Assembly (NCBI GenBank): GCA_002293545.1
Contig: DBDL01000120.1
Span: forward strand, 192 to 11,997
DNA: 11,806 nucleotides
Reading direction: 5' to 3'
From: Lachnoclostridium sp. UBA933
GTDB lineage: Bacteria > Bacillota > Clostridia > Lachnospirales > Lachnospiraceae
The notes under the pieces are model-generated. The model was given only the letters and a program-made list of their open reading frames with translations. It did no database searches and was not told where the DNA came from. The position numbers were made by a program, and so were the translations under genes. How positions within the stretch are numbered: the first letter of the stretch is position 1; every line of letters begins with the position of its first letter. Of this stretch, positions 1 to 6,321 are shown one piece after another.

Positions 1-239
1 GTCACAAACGGTCTGAGCAGCTCAGTCCCCTTATCCACTGTAATAGCAGCCGTCTTCGGTGTCGTTTTATTTGCATCCGCCCAACGGAATATCTGCTCCG
101 GGGTCACCTCTAAACCATCGTAAAAACTTTCTTCATCCATAATAATACATAACGGAACAATTGAAATATCATACTTCCTAATCAGCTCGTTCGATAAATC
201 ACAAGTACTGTCCGCTATTATTTTTATATTATGACTCAT
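1..239 (-). CDS. DegV family fatty-acid-binding protein, N-terminal part (runs off left edge)
   Basis: Seventy-nine residues are visible, starting MSHNIKIIADSTCDLS and running off the window. DegV proteins bind a fatty acid between two alpha/beta domains; in Firmicutes, FakB-type members present exogenous fatty acids to the kinase FakA. The sequence shows the family's N-terminal signature ADSTCDLS (residues 9-16), the strand ISIVPLCI and an F-Y-D-G segment (39-42). The segment TPKTAAIT (60-67) is where the family usually has a Thr/Ser lipid head-group motif. The ATG at 239 follows GGAAAGGA (253-260). The gene has its own promoter and lies beyond a terminator-like hairpin after tpiA, so it is probably a separate transcription unit. 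Family assignment is firm; which lipid it binds, and whether it is a true FakB, cannot be judged from this fragment. Confidence 0.85.
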   Translation of the reverse strand, partial: MSHNIKIIADSTCDLSNELIRKYDISIVPLCIIMDEESFYDGLEVTPEQIFRWADANKTTPKTAAITVDKGTELLRPFV

Positions 240-282
240 CTTATATATCGTATCCTTTCCCAATGGAACCGTTTATTATCTC

Positions 283-311
283 ATTATATACCTATTCTGA
301 CTTGTTCGCAA
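283..311 (-). promoter_or_regulatory. Sigma-A-type promoter of the degV-family gene
   Basis: On the minus strand the -35 is TTGCGA (306-311) and the -10 is a perfect TATAAT (283-288), with a 17-nt spacer. Transcription would start near 276, giving a leader of about 36 nt before the ATG at 239. It lies just downstream of the post-tpiA hairpin. Confidence 0.75.
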
Positions 312-324
312 TCAGTAATTCAAA

Positions 325-354
325 TACACCCATATCAAAACGAATATGGGTGTA
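325..354 (-). terminator. Hairpin after tpiA, probable terminator
   Basis: A perfect 11-bp stem (325-335 with 344-354, TACACCCATAT and its complement) with an 8-nt loop lies 28 nt past the tpiA stop. The minus-strand tail is only moderately T-rich (TATTTGAATTACTG), so termination may be partial. Its place between tpiA and the degV promoter supports the role. Confidence 0.6.
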
Positions 355-382
355 AAATAAAACTCATCCTTTACAGTTCTCT

Positions 383-1129
383 CTATCTATAATTCACAAT
401 CCTGCCAAAGTCCGGTTTCAGGGAAGCTCCGCCAACCAATCCCCCGTCAATATCATCCTGAGAAAACAATTCTGCTGCCGAATCCGCCGTAACCGAGCCG
501 CCGTACTGAATACGGATTTCCTTTGCCGTCCCCGAATCATATATTTCCTTTATGCATTCACGAATCGCCTTACAGACTTCCTGAGCCTGTGCCGATGTAG
601 CCACTTTTCCGGTTCCAATTGCCCAAATCGGCTCATAAGCAATCACCGCTTCCTTTGCCTGTTCCTTTTTTACATTCAAAAAAGCAATCTTAATCTGCTG
701 GCGAACCCAATCAATCGTAACGCCCTGTTCTCTTTGCACCAACGATTCCCCGCAGCAAATAATCGGCGTCATCCCATGCTCAAACGCTTTCAGCACCTTT
801 TTATTTACTGTCCGGTCGGTTTCCGCAAAATACTCACGTCTTTCCGAATGCCCGATGATTACATAGTTGACCCCGATATCCGTCAGCATACCCGGTGCAA
901 TCTCTCCCGTATAGGCACCATTTTCTTCAAAATGCATATTCTGGGCACCAATCTCAATATTACTGCCTTTCGCCGCCTCTAAAGCCGCTGCCAGTGAAAT
1001 TGCCGGAACACAGAATACAACATCCTCTTTCTCATTCTGAACCAACGGTTTCAATTCCTCAATCAAAGTAACTGTTTCCGTCGGTGTTTTATTCATCTTC
1101 CAGTTACCTGCAATAATTTTTTTGCGCAT
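383..1129 (-). CDS. tpiA: Triosephosphate isomerase
   Basis: This cytoplasmic glycolytic enzyme interconverts dihydroxyacetone phosphate and glyceraldehyde 3-phosphate. At 248 residues it has the usual length for the TIM-barrel family. All catalytic parts are present: Lys11 in GNWKMN, the electrophile His94 in IIGHSERR, the base Glu166 in [11 protein letters not shown] with the mobile loop 6 following, and the phosphate-binding YGGSV (209-213) and GLVGGASL (230-237). The ATG at 1129 has AAGGAG (1141-1146) 11 nt upstream. The gene follows pgk after 47 nt with no hairpin or promoter between, so the two are probably cotranscribed. A terminator-like hairpin follows. Nothing unusual is seen; the assignment is secure. 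Confidence 0.97.
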   Translation of the reverse strand: MRKKIIAGNWKMNKTPTETVTLIEELKPLVQNEKEDVVFCVPAISLAAALEAAKGSNIEIGAQNMHFEENGAYTGEIAPGMLTDIGVNYVIIGHSERREYFAETDRTVNKKVLKAFEHGMTPIICCGESLVQREQGVTIDWVRQQIKIAFLNVKKEQAKEAVIAYEPIWAIGTGKVATSAQAQEVCKAIRECIKEIYDSGTAKEIRIQYGGSVTADSAAELFSQDDIDGGLVGGASLKPDFGRIVNYR

Positions 1130-1176
1130 GGTAATATAATCTCCTTATCCTTTCATATCTTAACCCGATACGATTT

Positions 1177-2370
1177 TTATTTATCGTTCGCCGCAGCAAC
1201 ACCGGGCAGTTCTTTGCCTTCTAAAAATTCCAGAGAAGCTCCTCCGCCTGTGGAAATATGCGTCATCTTATCACCGAATCCCAATATATTGACTGCCGCC
1301 GCCGAGTCGCCGCCGCCGATAATGGTTGTGGCGTCCGTTTCTGCCAGTGCCTTTGCCACGGCAATGGTTCCCGAAGCGAACTTCGGCATTTCAAAGCATC
1401 CCATCGGACCGTTCCATACTACGGTTTTTGCGTCTTTTACTGCATCTGCAAAAGCCTTGGAGGTTTCCGGACCAATATCAAGCCCCTGCCAGCCATCTTC
1501 AATTCCTTCGTCATTCACTATTTTGGTATTGGCGTCATTGGAAAAATCGTCGGCAACAATATTATCGGTAGGAATCAAAAGATTTACTCCTTTTTCTTTT
1601 GCTTTTTCCATCATATCCAGCGCATACTGCTTATAATCCGCTTCCAGCAAAGAATTTCCGACTTCATTGCCGAGTGCCGCCATAAATGTATACGCCATAC
1701 CGCCGCCGATAATCAGCGTGTCTACTTTATCCAAAAGATTCTCGATTACAGAGATTTTGGAGGATACTTTGGCACCGCCTAAGATTGCAACAAACGGTCT
1801 TTTCGGATTATTCACCGCATTTCCGAGAAAATCAATTTCTTTTTGCATCAAATAACCTACCACAGCCGTATCCATATATTTTGTTACGCCGACGTTGGAA
1901 CAGTGCGCCCGGTGTGCGGTACCAAAGGCATCGTTTACAAATATATCGGCAATCGACGCTAAATCTTTGGAGAATGCATCTTCATTTTTTGTTTCTTCCG
2001 AACGGTAACGTGTATTTTCCAGCAGAATCACATCTCCGTCTTTCATTGCTGCTGCGGCTGCCTTTGCCTTGTCACCCACTACGTTGTCATCCGCCGCAAA
2101 TACGACTTCCTGTCCTAACAGTTCTGTCAGACGTGCCGCAACGGGTGCCAGTGAAGTATCCGGCGACGGTCCTCCTTTGGGTTTCCCAAGATGAGAACAC
2201 AAGATAACCTTCCCTCCATCTGCGATCAGCTTTTTGATCGTCGGCAATGCTGCCGTCAGACGATTTTCGTCCGTAATCCTTCCGTCTTGCAAAGGTACGT
2301 TAAAATCACAACGAACAAGTACCTTTTTCCCTTTTGCATTAATATCATCAATTGATTTTTTATTTAACAT
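1177..2370 (-). CDS. pgk: Phosphoglycerate kinase
   Basis: This enzyme transfers the acyl phosphate of 1,3-bisphosphoglycerate to ADP, making ATP and 3-phosphoglycerate. It has 397 residues, normal for a bacterial PGK. The N-domain substrate site shows RCDFNVP (20-26), SHLGKP (59-64), [11 protein letters not shown] (119-129) and [10 protein letters not shown] (150-159). The C-domain nucleotide site shows GGAKVSSK (198-205), NGPMGCFE (320-327), GGGDSAA (352-358) and [13 protein letters not shown] (373-385). I place the start at the ATG at 2370 (MLNKKSIDD), with GGAG 6 nt upstream, rather than the in-frame ATG at 2382, whose AAGGA abuts it with no spacing. A strong terminator sits just before its ribosome binding site, and I find no clear promoter of its own. 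tpiA follows after 47 nt. Confidence 0.97.
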   Translation of the reverse strand: MLNKKSIDDINAKGKKVLVRCDFNVPLQDGRITDENRLTAALPTIKKLIADGGKVILCSHLGKPKGGPSPDTSLAPVAARLTELLGQEVVFAADDNVVGDKAKAAAAAMKDGDVILLENTRYRSEETKNEDAFSKDLASIADIFVNDAFGTAHRAHCSNVGVTKYMDTAVVGYLMQKEIDFLGNAVNNPKRPFVAILGGAKVSSKISVIENLLDKVDTLIIGGGMAYTFMAALGNEVGNSLLEADYKQYALDMMEKAKEKGVNLLIPTDNIVADDFSNDANTKIVNDEGIEDGWQGLDIGPETSKAFADAVKDAKTVVWNGPMGCFEMPKFASGTIAVAKALAETDATTIIGGGDSAAAVNILGFGDKMTHISTGGGASLEFLEGKELPGVAAANDK

Positions 2371-2376
2371 TGTAAT

Positions 2377-2380
2377 CTCC
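2377..2380 (-). promoter_or_regulatory. Ribosome binding site that decides the pgk start
   Basis: GGAG lies 6 nt before the ATG at 2370. The alternative ATG at 2382 overlaps this region and has AAGGA (2383-2387) directly against it, which is too close to work. The resulting N-terminus MLNKKS also matches family members. Confidence 0.75.
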
Positions 2381-2387
2381 ATTCCTT

Positions 2388-2432
2388 ATAAAAAATTAAA
2401 AAGGGTTCGGTCCAAACAGACCGGACCCTTTT
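2388..2432 (-). terminator. Intrinsic terminator between gap and pgk
   Basis: On the minus strand a 14-position stem (2419-2432 with 2399-2412; one A/C mismatch, otherwise paired) closes a 6-nt loop TGTTTG and runs into TTTTTAATTTTTTA. This is a canonical rho-independent terminator. It lies about 90 nt beyond the gap stop and ends about 18 nt before the pgk start codon, so it should cap the gap transcript or limit readthrough into pgk-tpiA. Confidence 0.85.
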
Positions 2433-2450
2433 GGGTGTATTGATTGAGTT

Positions 2451-2467
2451 CCGCTTATGATAAGCGG
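2451..2467. repeat. Small perfect hairpin in the gap-pgk spacer
   Basis: Arms CCGCTTA and TAAGCGG (7 bp) enclose a 3-nt loop. No U-tract follows on the minus strand. On the plus strand its surroundings, with AGTTCC before and a TTCCGCAGA stretch after, resemble the palindromes near 3740-3762 and 9371-9397. Confidence 0.55.
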
Positions 2468-2478
2468 TTCGCTTTCCG

Positions 2479-2505
2479 CAGAGAATGTTCCGGGGAAATC
2501 CTCTG
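2479..2505 (-). other. Hairpin just after gap
   Basis: In the minus-strand RNA CAGAGGAT pairs with ATTCTCTG (one G-U), and TTCC inside pairs with GGAA across a 2-nt loop with one bulged C, giving about 12 pairs. It starts about 20 nt after the gap stop and has no U-tract, so it may be a 3'-end stabiliser or a processing site rather than a terminator. Confidence 0.5.
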
Positions 2506-2524
2506 TTTCCGCTGATACCTGATT

Positions 2525-3538
2525 TTATGAAAGTTCTGCAAAATACTTAATGGTTCTTACCATCTGGCTTGTATAGGAATTCTCATTGTCATACCAGGAA
2601 ACCACCTGTACCTGTGACGTTCCGTTGTCAAGGTTGATAACCATTGTCTGGGTTGCGTCAAACAGAGAACCTTCTGTAATACCGATAATATCGGAGGAAA
2701 CCAATTCTTCTTCGGTATAACCGAAAGATTCGGAACAGGCTTTCTTCATCGCCGCATTGATTTCTTCTTTTGTTACCGCACCTTCCACAATTGCCGTAAG
2801 TATTGTGGTAGAACCGGTCAGTACCGGTACGCGCTGTGCGGAACCGATTAATTTGCCGTTTAATTCAGGAATAACAAGTCCGATCGCTTTGGCAGCGCCG
2901 GTTGAGTTCGGAACGATCGAGCAGGCTGCCGCACGTGCTCTTCTCAAGTCGCCTTTCGGGTGCGGTCCGTCCAATGTCATCTGATCTCCCGTATAGGCAT
3001 GAATCGTTGCCATGATTCCGCTCTTGATCGGCGCAAGCTTATTCAGCGTATCTGCCATAGGTGCCAGACAGTTTGTTGTACAGGAAGCCGCCGATATAAT
3101 TGTATCCTCCGCTTTTAATGTCTTTTCGTTTACACTGTATACGATTGTCGGCAAGTCATTTCCTGCCGGTGCGGAAATAACAACCTTTTTTGCCCCTGCC
3201 GTAAGATGAGCCGAGGATTTTTCTTTCGAGGCAAAAAATCCGGTACACTCCAATACGACATCCACATTCAATTCTTTCCAAGGAAGATCTTTGGGATCCC
3301 TCTGTGCATAAATTTTGATCTCTTTCCCGTCTACGACAATAGCATCGTCCTTTACGCTTACCTTATCTGCCAGCGCATATCTCCCCTGTGCTGAATCATA
3401 CTTTAATAAATGTGCTAACATTTTAGGATTTGTCAAATCATTGATTGCTACGATTTCATATCCGTCCGCACCAAACATTTGACGAAATGCAAGGCGTCCG
3501 ATGCGTCCAAATCCGTTAATTGCTACTTTTACTGCCAT
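2525..3538 (-). CDS. gap: Glyceraldehyde-3-phosphate dehydrogenase, NAD-dependent type I
   Basis: This enzyme oxidises glyceraldehyde 3-phosphate to 1,3-bisphosphoglycerate with NAD+. It has 337 residues, typical of tetrameric bacterial GAPDH. The Rossmann motif [13 protein letters not shown] (7-19) opens the protein, and Asp34 in AINDLT indicates NAD preference. The catalytic Cys153 lies in [12 protein letters not shown], with the partner His180 in [10 protein letters not shown]; the C-terminal [13 protein letters not shown] is also classical. I start at the ATG at 3538 (MAVKVAING), with AGGAGGA (3545-3551) 6 nt upstream. An in-frame extension to 3631 would begin inside the -35 box and is rejected. 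It has its own strong promoter and is followed by hairpins and a terminator before pgk, so it may be expressed at a different level from pgk-tpiA. Confidence 0.97.
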   Translation of the reverse strand: MAVKVAINGFGRIGRLAFRQMFGADGYEIVAINDLTNPKMLAHLLKYDSAQGRYALADKVSVKDDAIVVDGKEIKIYAQRDPKDLPWKELNVDVVLECTGFFASKEKSSAHLTAGAKKVVISAPAGNDLPTIVYSVNEKTLKAEDTIISAASCTTNCLAPMADTLNKLAPIKSGIMATIHAYTGDQMTLDGPHPKGDLRRARAAACSIVPNSTGAAKAIGLVIPELNGKLIGSAQRVPVLTGSTTILTAIVEGAVTKEEINAAMKKACSESFGYTEEELVSSDIIGITEGSLFDATQTMVINLDNGTSQVQVVSWYDNENSYTSQMVRTIKYFAELS

Positions 3539-3602
3539 TTTAAATCCTCCTATCGGGTATTGAAATTTTGGGTTTGTTATTTTTTCTACAAACGATATTC
3601 CT

Positions 3603-3631
3603 ATTTTACCGAACTTGAGTAAAAATTTCAA
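3603..3631 (-). promoter_or_regulatory. Strong sigma-A-type promoter of gap
   Basis: The -35 is TTGAAA (3626-3631) and the -10 is TAAAAT (3603-3608), each one mismatch from consensus, with an ideal 17-nt spacer. Transcription would start near 3596, giving a leader of roughly 57 nt. It lies downstream of the glgA terminator, so gap starts a new unit. Confidence 0.85.
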
Positions 3632-3633
3632 GT
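3613..3633. promoter_or_regulatory. Inverted repeat over the gap -35 box, candidate operator
   Basis: ACTTGA (3613-3618) and TCAAGT (3628-3633) are perfect 6-bp arms with a 9-nt AT-rich centre. The palindrome covers the -35 hexamer and half the spacer, where a repressor would block polymerase. It does not look like the CggR operator or a CcpA cre site. The arms are short, so chance is possible. Confidence 0.4.
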
Positions 3634-3729
3634 GGTAAAACTATTTTTTTTGAAGAATCCTAAAACTTGCCGTATGAAGAAACCTCATTAATGATGGTGT
3701 CTTTTTGAAAATGCCGCAGAATGACGCCG

Positions 3730-3762
3730 AAACACAAAACAAGCTCCGCATAGCGGAACTTG
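3730..3762 (-). terminator. Intrinsic terminator of glgA
   Basis: A 10-bp stem (3753-3762 with 3740-3749, one G-U pair) with a 3-nt loop is followed on the minus strand by TTTTGTGTTT. It lies 56 nt past the glgA stop. The same palindrome resembles elements near 2451 and 9376, so a repeat may have been taken over as a terminator. Confidence 0.8.
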
Positions 3763-3817
3763 CTTGTATCATATAACCCAATATATGCAGTATTTGAAAA
3801 ATTGTTTCCGACACACC

Positions 3818-5254
3818 CTAAATATGTCTGTATAAATCCTCGTATTTTTTTGCCGAATTTGACCATGAGAAATCCTTTGCCATACCGCGGTCAATGATTT
3901 TATTCCATTCGCGCTTTTTATTGTAATATACATGTCTTGCATACCGTATTGTATTCAGCATTTCATGTGCGTTATAGTTTGCAAACGAAAATCCCGTTCC
4001 CAGACTGTCATATTCATTATACGGCTCAACGGTATCCTTTAATCCGCCTGTTTCCCGAACAATCGGAACTGTCCCGTAACGGAGGCTCATCATTTGACTA
4101 AGTCCGCATGGTTCAAACAGGGACGGCATGAGAAATGCGTCGCAGGATGCATAAATTTTATGGGCGTATTCATCCGAGAAAAAGATATTTGCCGAAACTC
4201 TGTCCGGATATTTCCATGCAAAATGGCGGAATACATGTTCATATTTTTCTTCACCGGTCCCTAATACGACCAACTGCGTATCCTCCGCACATATTTCCTC
4301 TATGACGTAATCAATCAAATCCAGACCTTTTTGATCGGTAAGGCGGGTAACGATACCCAGCATAAACCGCTTATCATCTTCCGCCAATCCCAATTCTTTC
4401 TGGAATGCCCTTTTGTTTTTCGGCTTTTCTTTCCGGAATGTACGGGCATCATAATGATAGGGTATACAAGGGTCCGTCATCGGATTATACTCGTCATAGT
4501 CAATTCCGTTTATAATCCCTGTCAGGCAGCCGGACTTGGCATTGATCAAACCATCCAGTTTTTCTCCGTAAAACGGGGTTTTTATCTCTTGTGCATATGT
4601 TTCACTTACGGTTGTAATATAATCACAATAGACCAAACCGCCCTTTAAATAATTGGCATCTCCGTAAGCTTCCAGTTTATCCGGGGCAAAATAGGATTTA
4701 TCAAGCCCCGCCGTATCCATTACGGTCTTTAAATCCCAGATTCCCTGATATTTCAGATTATGTATGGTCATGATACTTTTGATTCCGCGGAAAAAGGCAT
4801 CCTGCTGAAAAGAATCCTTTAAGTAGACCGGAATCAAGCCTGTTTCCCAATCGTGGCAATGAACAATGTCCGGACGAAAACCAATCAGCGGCAGAGCGGA
4901 AAGAACAGCTTTGTCAAAAAAAGCAAATTTCTCAATATCCTGATAAATCTCACCATAAGGGTGCTGCGACCCAAAATAAAATTCATTATCAATAAAATAA
5001 AAAATCATACCATGAAGCTTAAAACTTAAAACGCCAACGTACTGCTTTCTCCATGCCAGTTCCAGATAAAAATGAGTGACATATTCCATTTTGTTTTTTA
5101 GTTCTTCAGCAATTCCGGTATATTTGGGTATGATTACTCTTACATCAAATTCTTCTTTGTTAAAATACTTAGGCAGGGATCCGACCACATCCGCCAATCC
5201 CCCTGTTTTCATAAATGGTATGCTCTCTGAGGCAATAAATAAAATATTTTTCAC
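3818..5254 (-). CDS. glgA: Glycogen (starch) synthase, ADP-glucose dependent, GT5 family
   Basis: GlgA adds glucosyl units from ADP-glucose to the growing alpha-1,4-glucan. It has 478 residues, the usual bacterial length, with a GT-B double Rossmann fold. Visible motifs are the ADP-glucose-binding KTGGLADVVGSLP (Lys16), HCHDW (132-136, with Asp135), IHNLKYQG (His165 region), the C-domain IVTRLTDQKG (Arg304, Lys309), the catalytic Glu381 in SLFEPCGLSQM, and YGTVPIVRETGGLKDTV. The start is GTG at 5254, preceded by GGAGGA (5261-5266) at 6-nt spacing. It stands alone here: no glgB, glgC, glgD or glgP is in the window, so ADP-glucose supply and branching must be encoded elsewhere. A long palindrome overlaps its leader, and a terminator follows. 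Family and activity are secure; its regulation is unknown. Confidence 0.95.
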   Translation of the reverse strand: MKNILFIASESIPFMKTGGLADVVGSLPKYFNKEEFDVRVIIPKYTGIAEELKNKMEYVTHFYLELAWRKQYVGVLSFKLHGMIFYFIDNEFYFGSQHPYGEIYQDIEKFAFFDKAVLSALPLIGFRPDIVHCHDWETGLIPVYLKDSFQQDAFFRGIKSIMTIHNLKYQGIWDLKTVMDTAGLDKSYFAPDKLEAYGDANYLKGGLVYCDYITTVSETYAQEIKTPFYGEKLDGLINAKSGCLTGIINGIDYDEYNPMTDPCIPYHYDARTFRKEKPKNKRAFQKELGLAEDDKRFMLGIVTRLTDQKGLDLIDYVIEEICAEDTQLVVLGTGEEKYEHVFRHFAWKYPDRVSANIFFSDEYAHKIYASCDAFLMPSLFEPCGLSQMMSLRYGTVPIVRETGGLKDTVEPYNEYDSLGTGFSFANYNAHEMLNTIRYARHVYYNKKREWNKIIDRGMAKDFSWSNSAKKYEDLYRHI

Positions 5255-5269
5255 TTTCTGTCCTCCATT

Positions 5270-5306
5270 TGCAAAATAGTATATCTACAGTATACACTAT
5301 TTTGCA
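5270..5306. promoter_or_regulatory. Long palindrome upstream of glgA, candidate operator or leader hairpin
   Basis: Perfect 11-bp arms TGCAAAATAGT (5270-5280) and ACTATTTTGCA (5296-5306) enclose 15 nt that contain further GTATA/TATAC symmetry. Two -10-like TATACT hexamers on the minus strand (5278-5283 and 5289-5294) lie inside it, but no convincing -35 accompanies either. The near arm ends 3 nt before the GGAGGA of glgA, so a transcript carrying it could hide the ribosome binding site. Confidence 0.6.
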
Positions 5307-5315
5307 TCAATAGGA

Positions 5316-5344
5316 AAGAAAAATTTATCCGCTCCGGCAAAGCG
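5316..5344 (-). terminator. Weak terminator-like hairpin after spo0A
   Basis: On the minus strand CGCTTT (5339-5344) can pair with GGAGCG (5330-5335) using two G-U pairs, around a 3-nt loop; GATAAATTTTTCTTT follows. The stem is short, so readthrough from spo0A into glgA is likely. Confidence 0.3.
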
Positions 5345-5364
5345 TTTATATTCCGTTTATATTC
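5343..5364 (-). repeat. Two tandem copies of an 11-bp unit between spo0A and glgA
   Basis: GAATATAAACG occurs twice head to tail on the minus strand (5354-5364 and 5343-5353). The 11-bp period is about one DNA turn, so both copies face the same side of the helix, as paired protein-binding sites often do. No known regulator is recognised. Confidence 0.6.
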
Positions 5365-5392
5365 GGTGTTTACATTTATTAGTTATCCGGAT

Positions 5393-6193
5393 TCACCTTG
5401 CCATCTTATGCTCCAGCCGGATTTTATCTGCAATCAGTGCTACAAATTCGGAATTTGTGGGTTTTCCTTTTCCATTATTTACGGTGTACCCGAACAGCTC
5501 GTCAATGGTATCTACTTTCCCTCTGTTCCATGCCACTTCAATCGCGTGACGGATTGCCCTTTCCACTCTGCTGGGGGTTGTCTGATGCTGTTTTGCGATC
5601 GACGGATACAATAATTTTGTAATGGAATTCAGCATTTCACTGTCGTTAATTGACATCATGATGGCATCTCTTAAATACTGATATCCTTTAATATGTGCGG
5701 GAACGCCAATTTCGTGGATTATGTTTGTTACATCTGTTTCAAGATTATATCCGGCATGTGACATGACACTTTCAAATACTTCTCCTCTTCCGGTATCTAT
5801 GAACTTGGATTTTGCTCCTTTTTTCAACCGTTGTACTCTGGAAAGCACAACATCGCGGTCAAACGGCTTCAATACATAATAGGAAGCCCCCAGTTCAAAC
5901 GCGGATTGTGTTACCATTTCCTGTGCCACTGCCGTAATGATGATGAACGAAGGAATTTTTTTCATTGACGGAATCTCTTTGATTTTCTCCAGAACTCCCA
6001 AACCATCCAACTTAGGCATAATCAGATCCAGTAATACCACATCCGGTTCTATTTCCTGAATAATTTCTAATAATTCCATTCCATCATTAGCAAATCCTTT
6101 TACTTCGATTTCATCGTCTGTACGCATAATGTTGGTTAAAAGTTCAACAATCCTTTGATTATCATCTGCAACAACTACACTTAGCTTTGACAT
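5393..6193 (-). CDS. spo0A: Sporulation master response regulator Spo0A
   Basis: Spo0A is the phosphorylated transcription factor that commits cells to sporulation. It has 266 residues, equal to the family norm. The receiver domain (about 1-125) has the acidic pocket ADDN (9-12), phosphoacceptor Asp56 in [13 protein letters not shown], Thr87 and Lys109 (YVLKPFDRD). A linker leads to the sigma-A-interacting DNA-binding domain (about 145-266), with the strongly conserved recognition region [18 protein letters not shown] (205-222). The ATG at 6193 has GGAGG (6201-6205) 7 nt upstream. It follows spoIVB, the conserved clostridial and bacillar order, with 128 nt holding a promoter and a 0A box. No key residue is missing, so the sporulation switch looks intact. 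In Clostridia, phosphate usually comes directly from orphan kinases; none is in view. Confidence 0.98.
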   Translation of the reverse strand: MSKLSVVVADDNQRIVELLTNIMRTDDEIEVKGFANDGMELLEIIQEIEPDVVLLDLIMPKLDGLGVLEKIKEIPSMKKIPSFIIITAVAQEMVTQSAFELGASYYVLKPFDRDVVLSRVQRLKKGAKSKFIDTGRGEVFESVMSHAGYNLETDVTNIIHEIGVPAHIKGYQYLRDAIMMSINDSEMLNSITKLLYPSIAKQHQTTPSRVERAIRHAIEVAWNRGKVDTIDELFGYTVNNGKGKPTNSEFVALIADKIRLEHKMAR

Positions 6194-6251
6194 TCTCTTT
6201 CCTCCATGATTTCTTTTAATTTATAACCTATACCTGTTTGTTATTGGTTGC

Positions 6252-6280
6252 ATTTTAACTTCTTTTTCTAAGAAGTACAA
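6252..6280 (-). promoter_or_regulatory. Sigma-A-like promoter of spo0A
   Basis: The -10 is TAAAAT (6252-6257) and the -35-like hexamer is TTGTAC (6275-6280), with a 17-nt spacer. A 7-bp inverted repeat, ACTTCTT (6258-6264) and AAGAAGT (6270-6276), fills the spacer and might be an operator. The -35 is weak, so activation may be needed. Confidence 0.5.
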
Positions 6281-6298
6281 GTGTTTTTTATCGCAAAT

Positions 6299-6305
6299 TT
6301 CGACA
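6299..6305 (-). promoter_or_regulatory. 0A box (Spo0A binding site) upstream of spo0A
   Basis: TGTCGAA on the minus strand matches the core Spo0A recognition sequence at all seven positions. It lies about 57 nt before the predicted spo0A start of transcription, a fitting place for activation by Spo0A~P. Seven bases can occur by chance, but the location supports autoregulation. Confidence 0.55.
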
Positions 6306-6321
6306 TTTTGTCAGTCAGAAA

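Noticed and set aside
2388..2524. T-box or riboswitch leader before pgk
   Set aside because: No T-box core, specifier loop or known aptamer consensus is visible; only simple hairpins and a terminator are present.
3539..3631. A 31-residue N-terminal extension of gap starting at 3631
   Set aside because: The start codon would lie in the -35 box of a near-consensus promoter. The ATG at 3538 has an ideal AGGAGG and gives the family N-terminus.
3660..3866. 68-residue minus-strand frame overlapping the end of glgA
   Set aside because: It runs through the glgA coding end and its terminator, has no ribosome binding site, and matches no family I recognise.
6206..6237. Possible sigma-H promoter before spo0A (ACAGGTATA, 12 nt, AAAGAAATC)
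   Set aside because: The -10 element lacks the GAAT match, and the start would fall inside the ribosome binding site. Sigma-H control of spo0A is known in other species, but this site is too poor to list.
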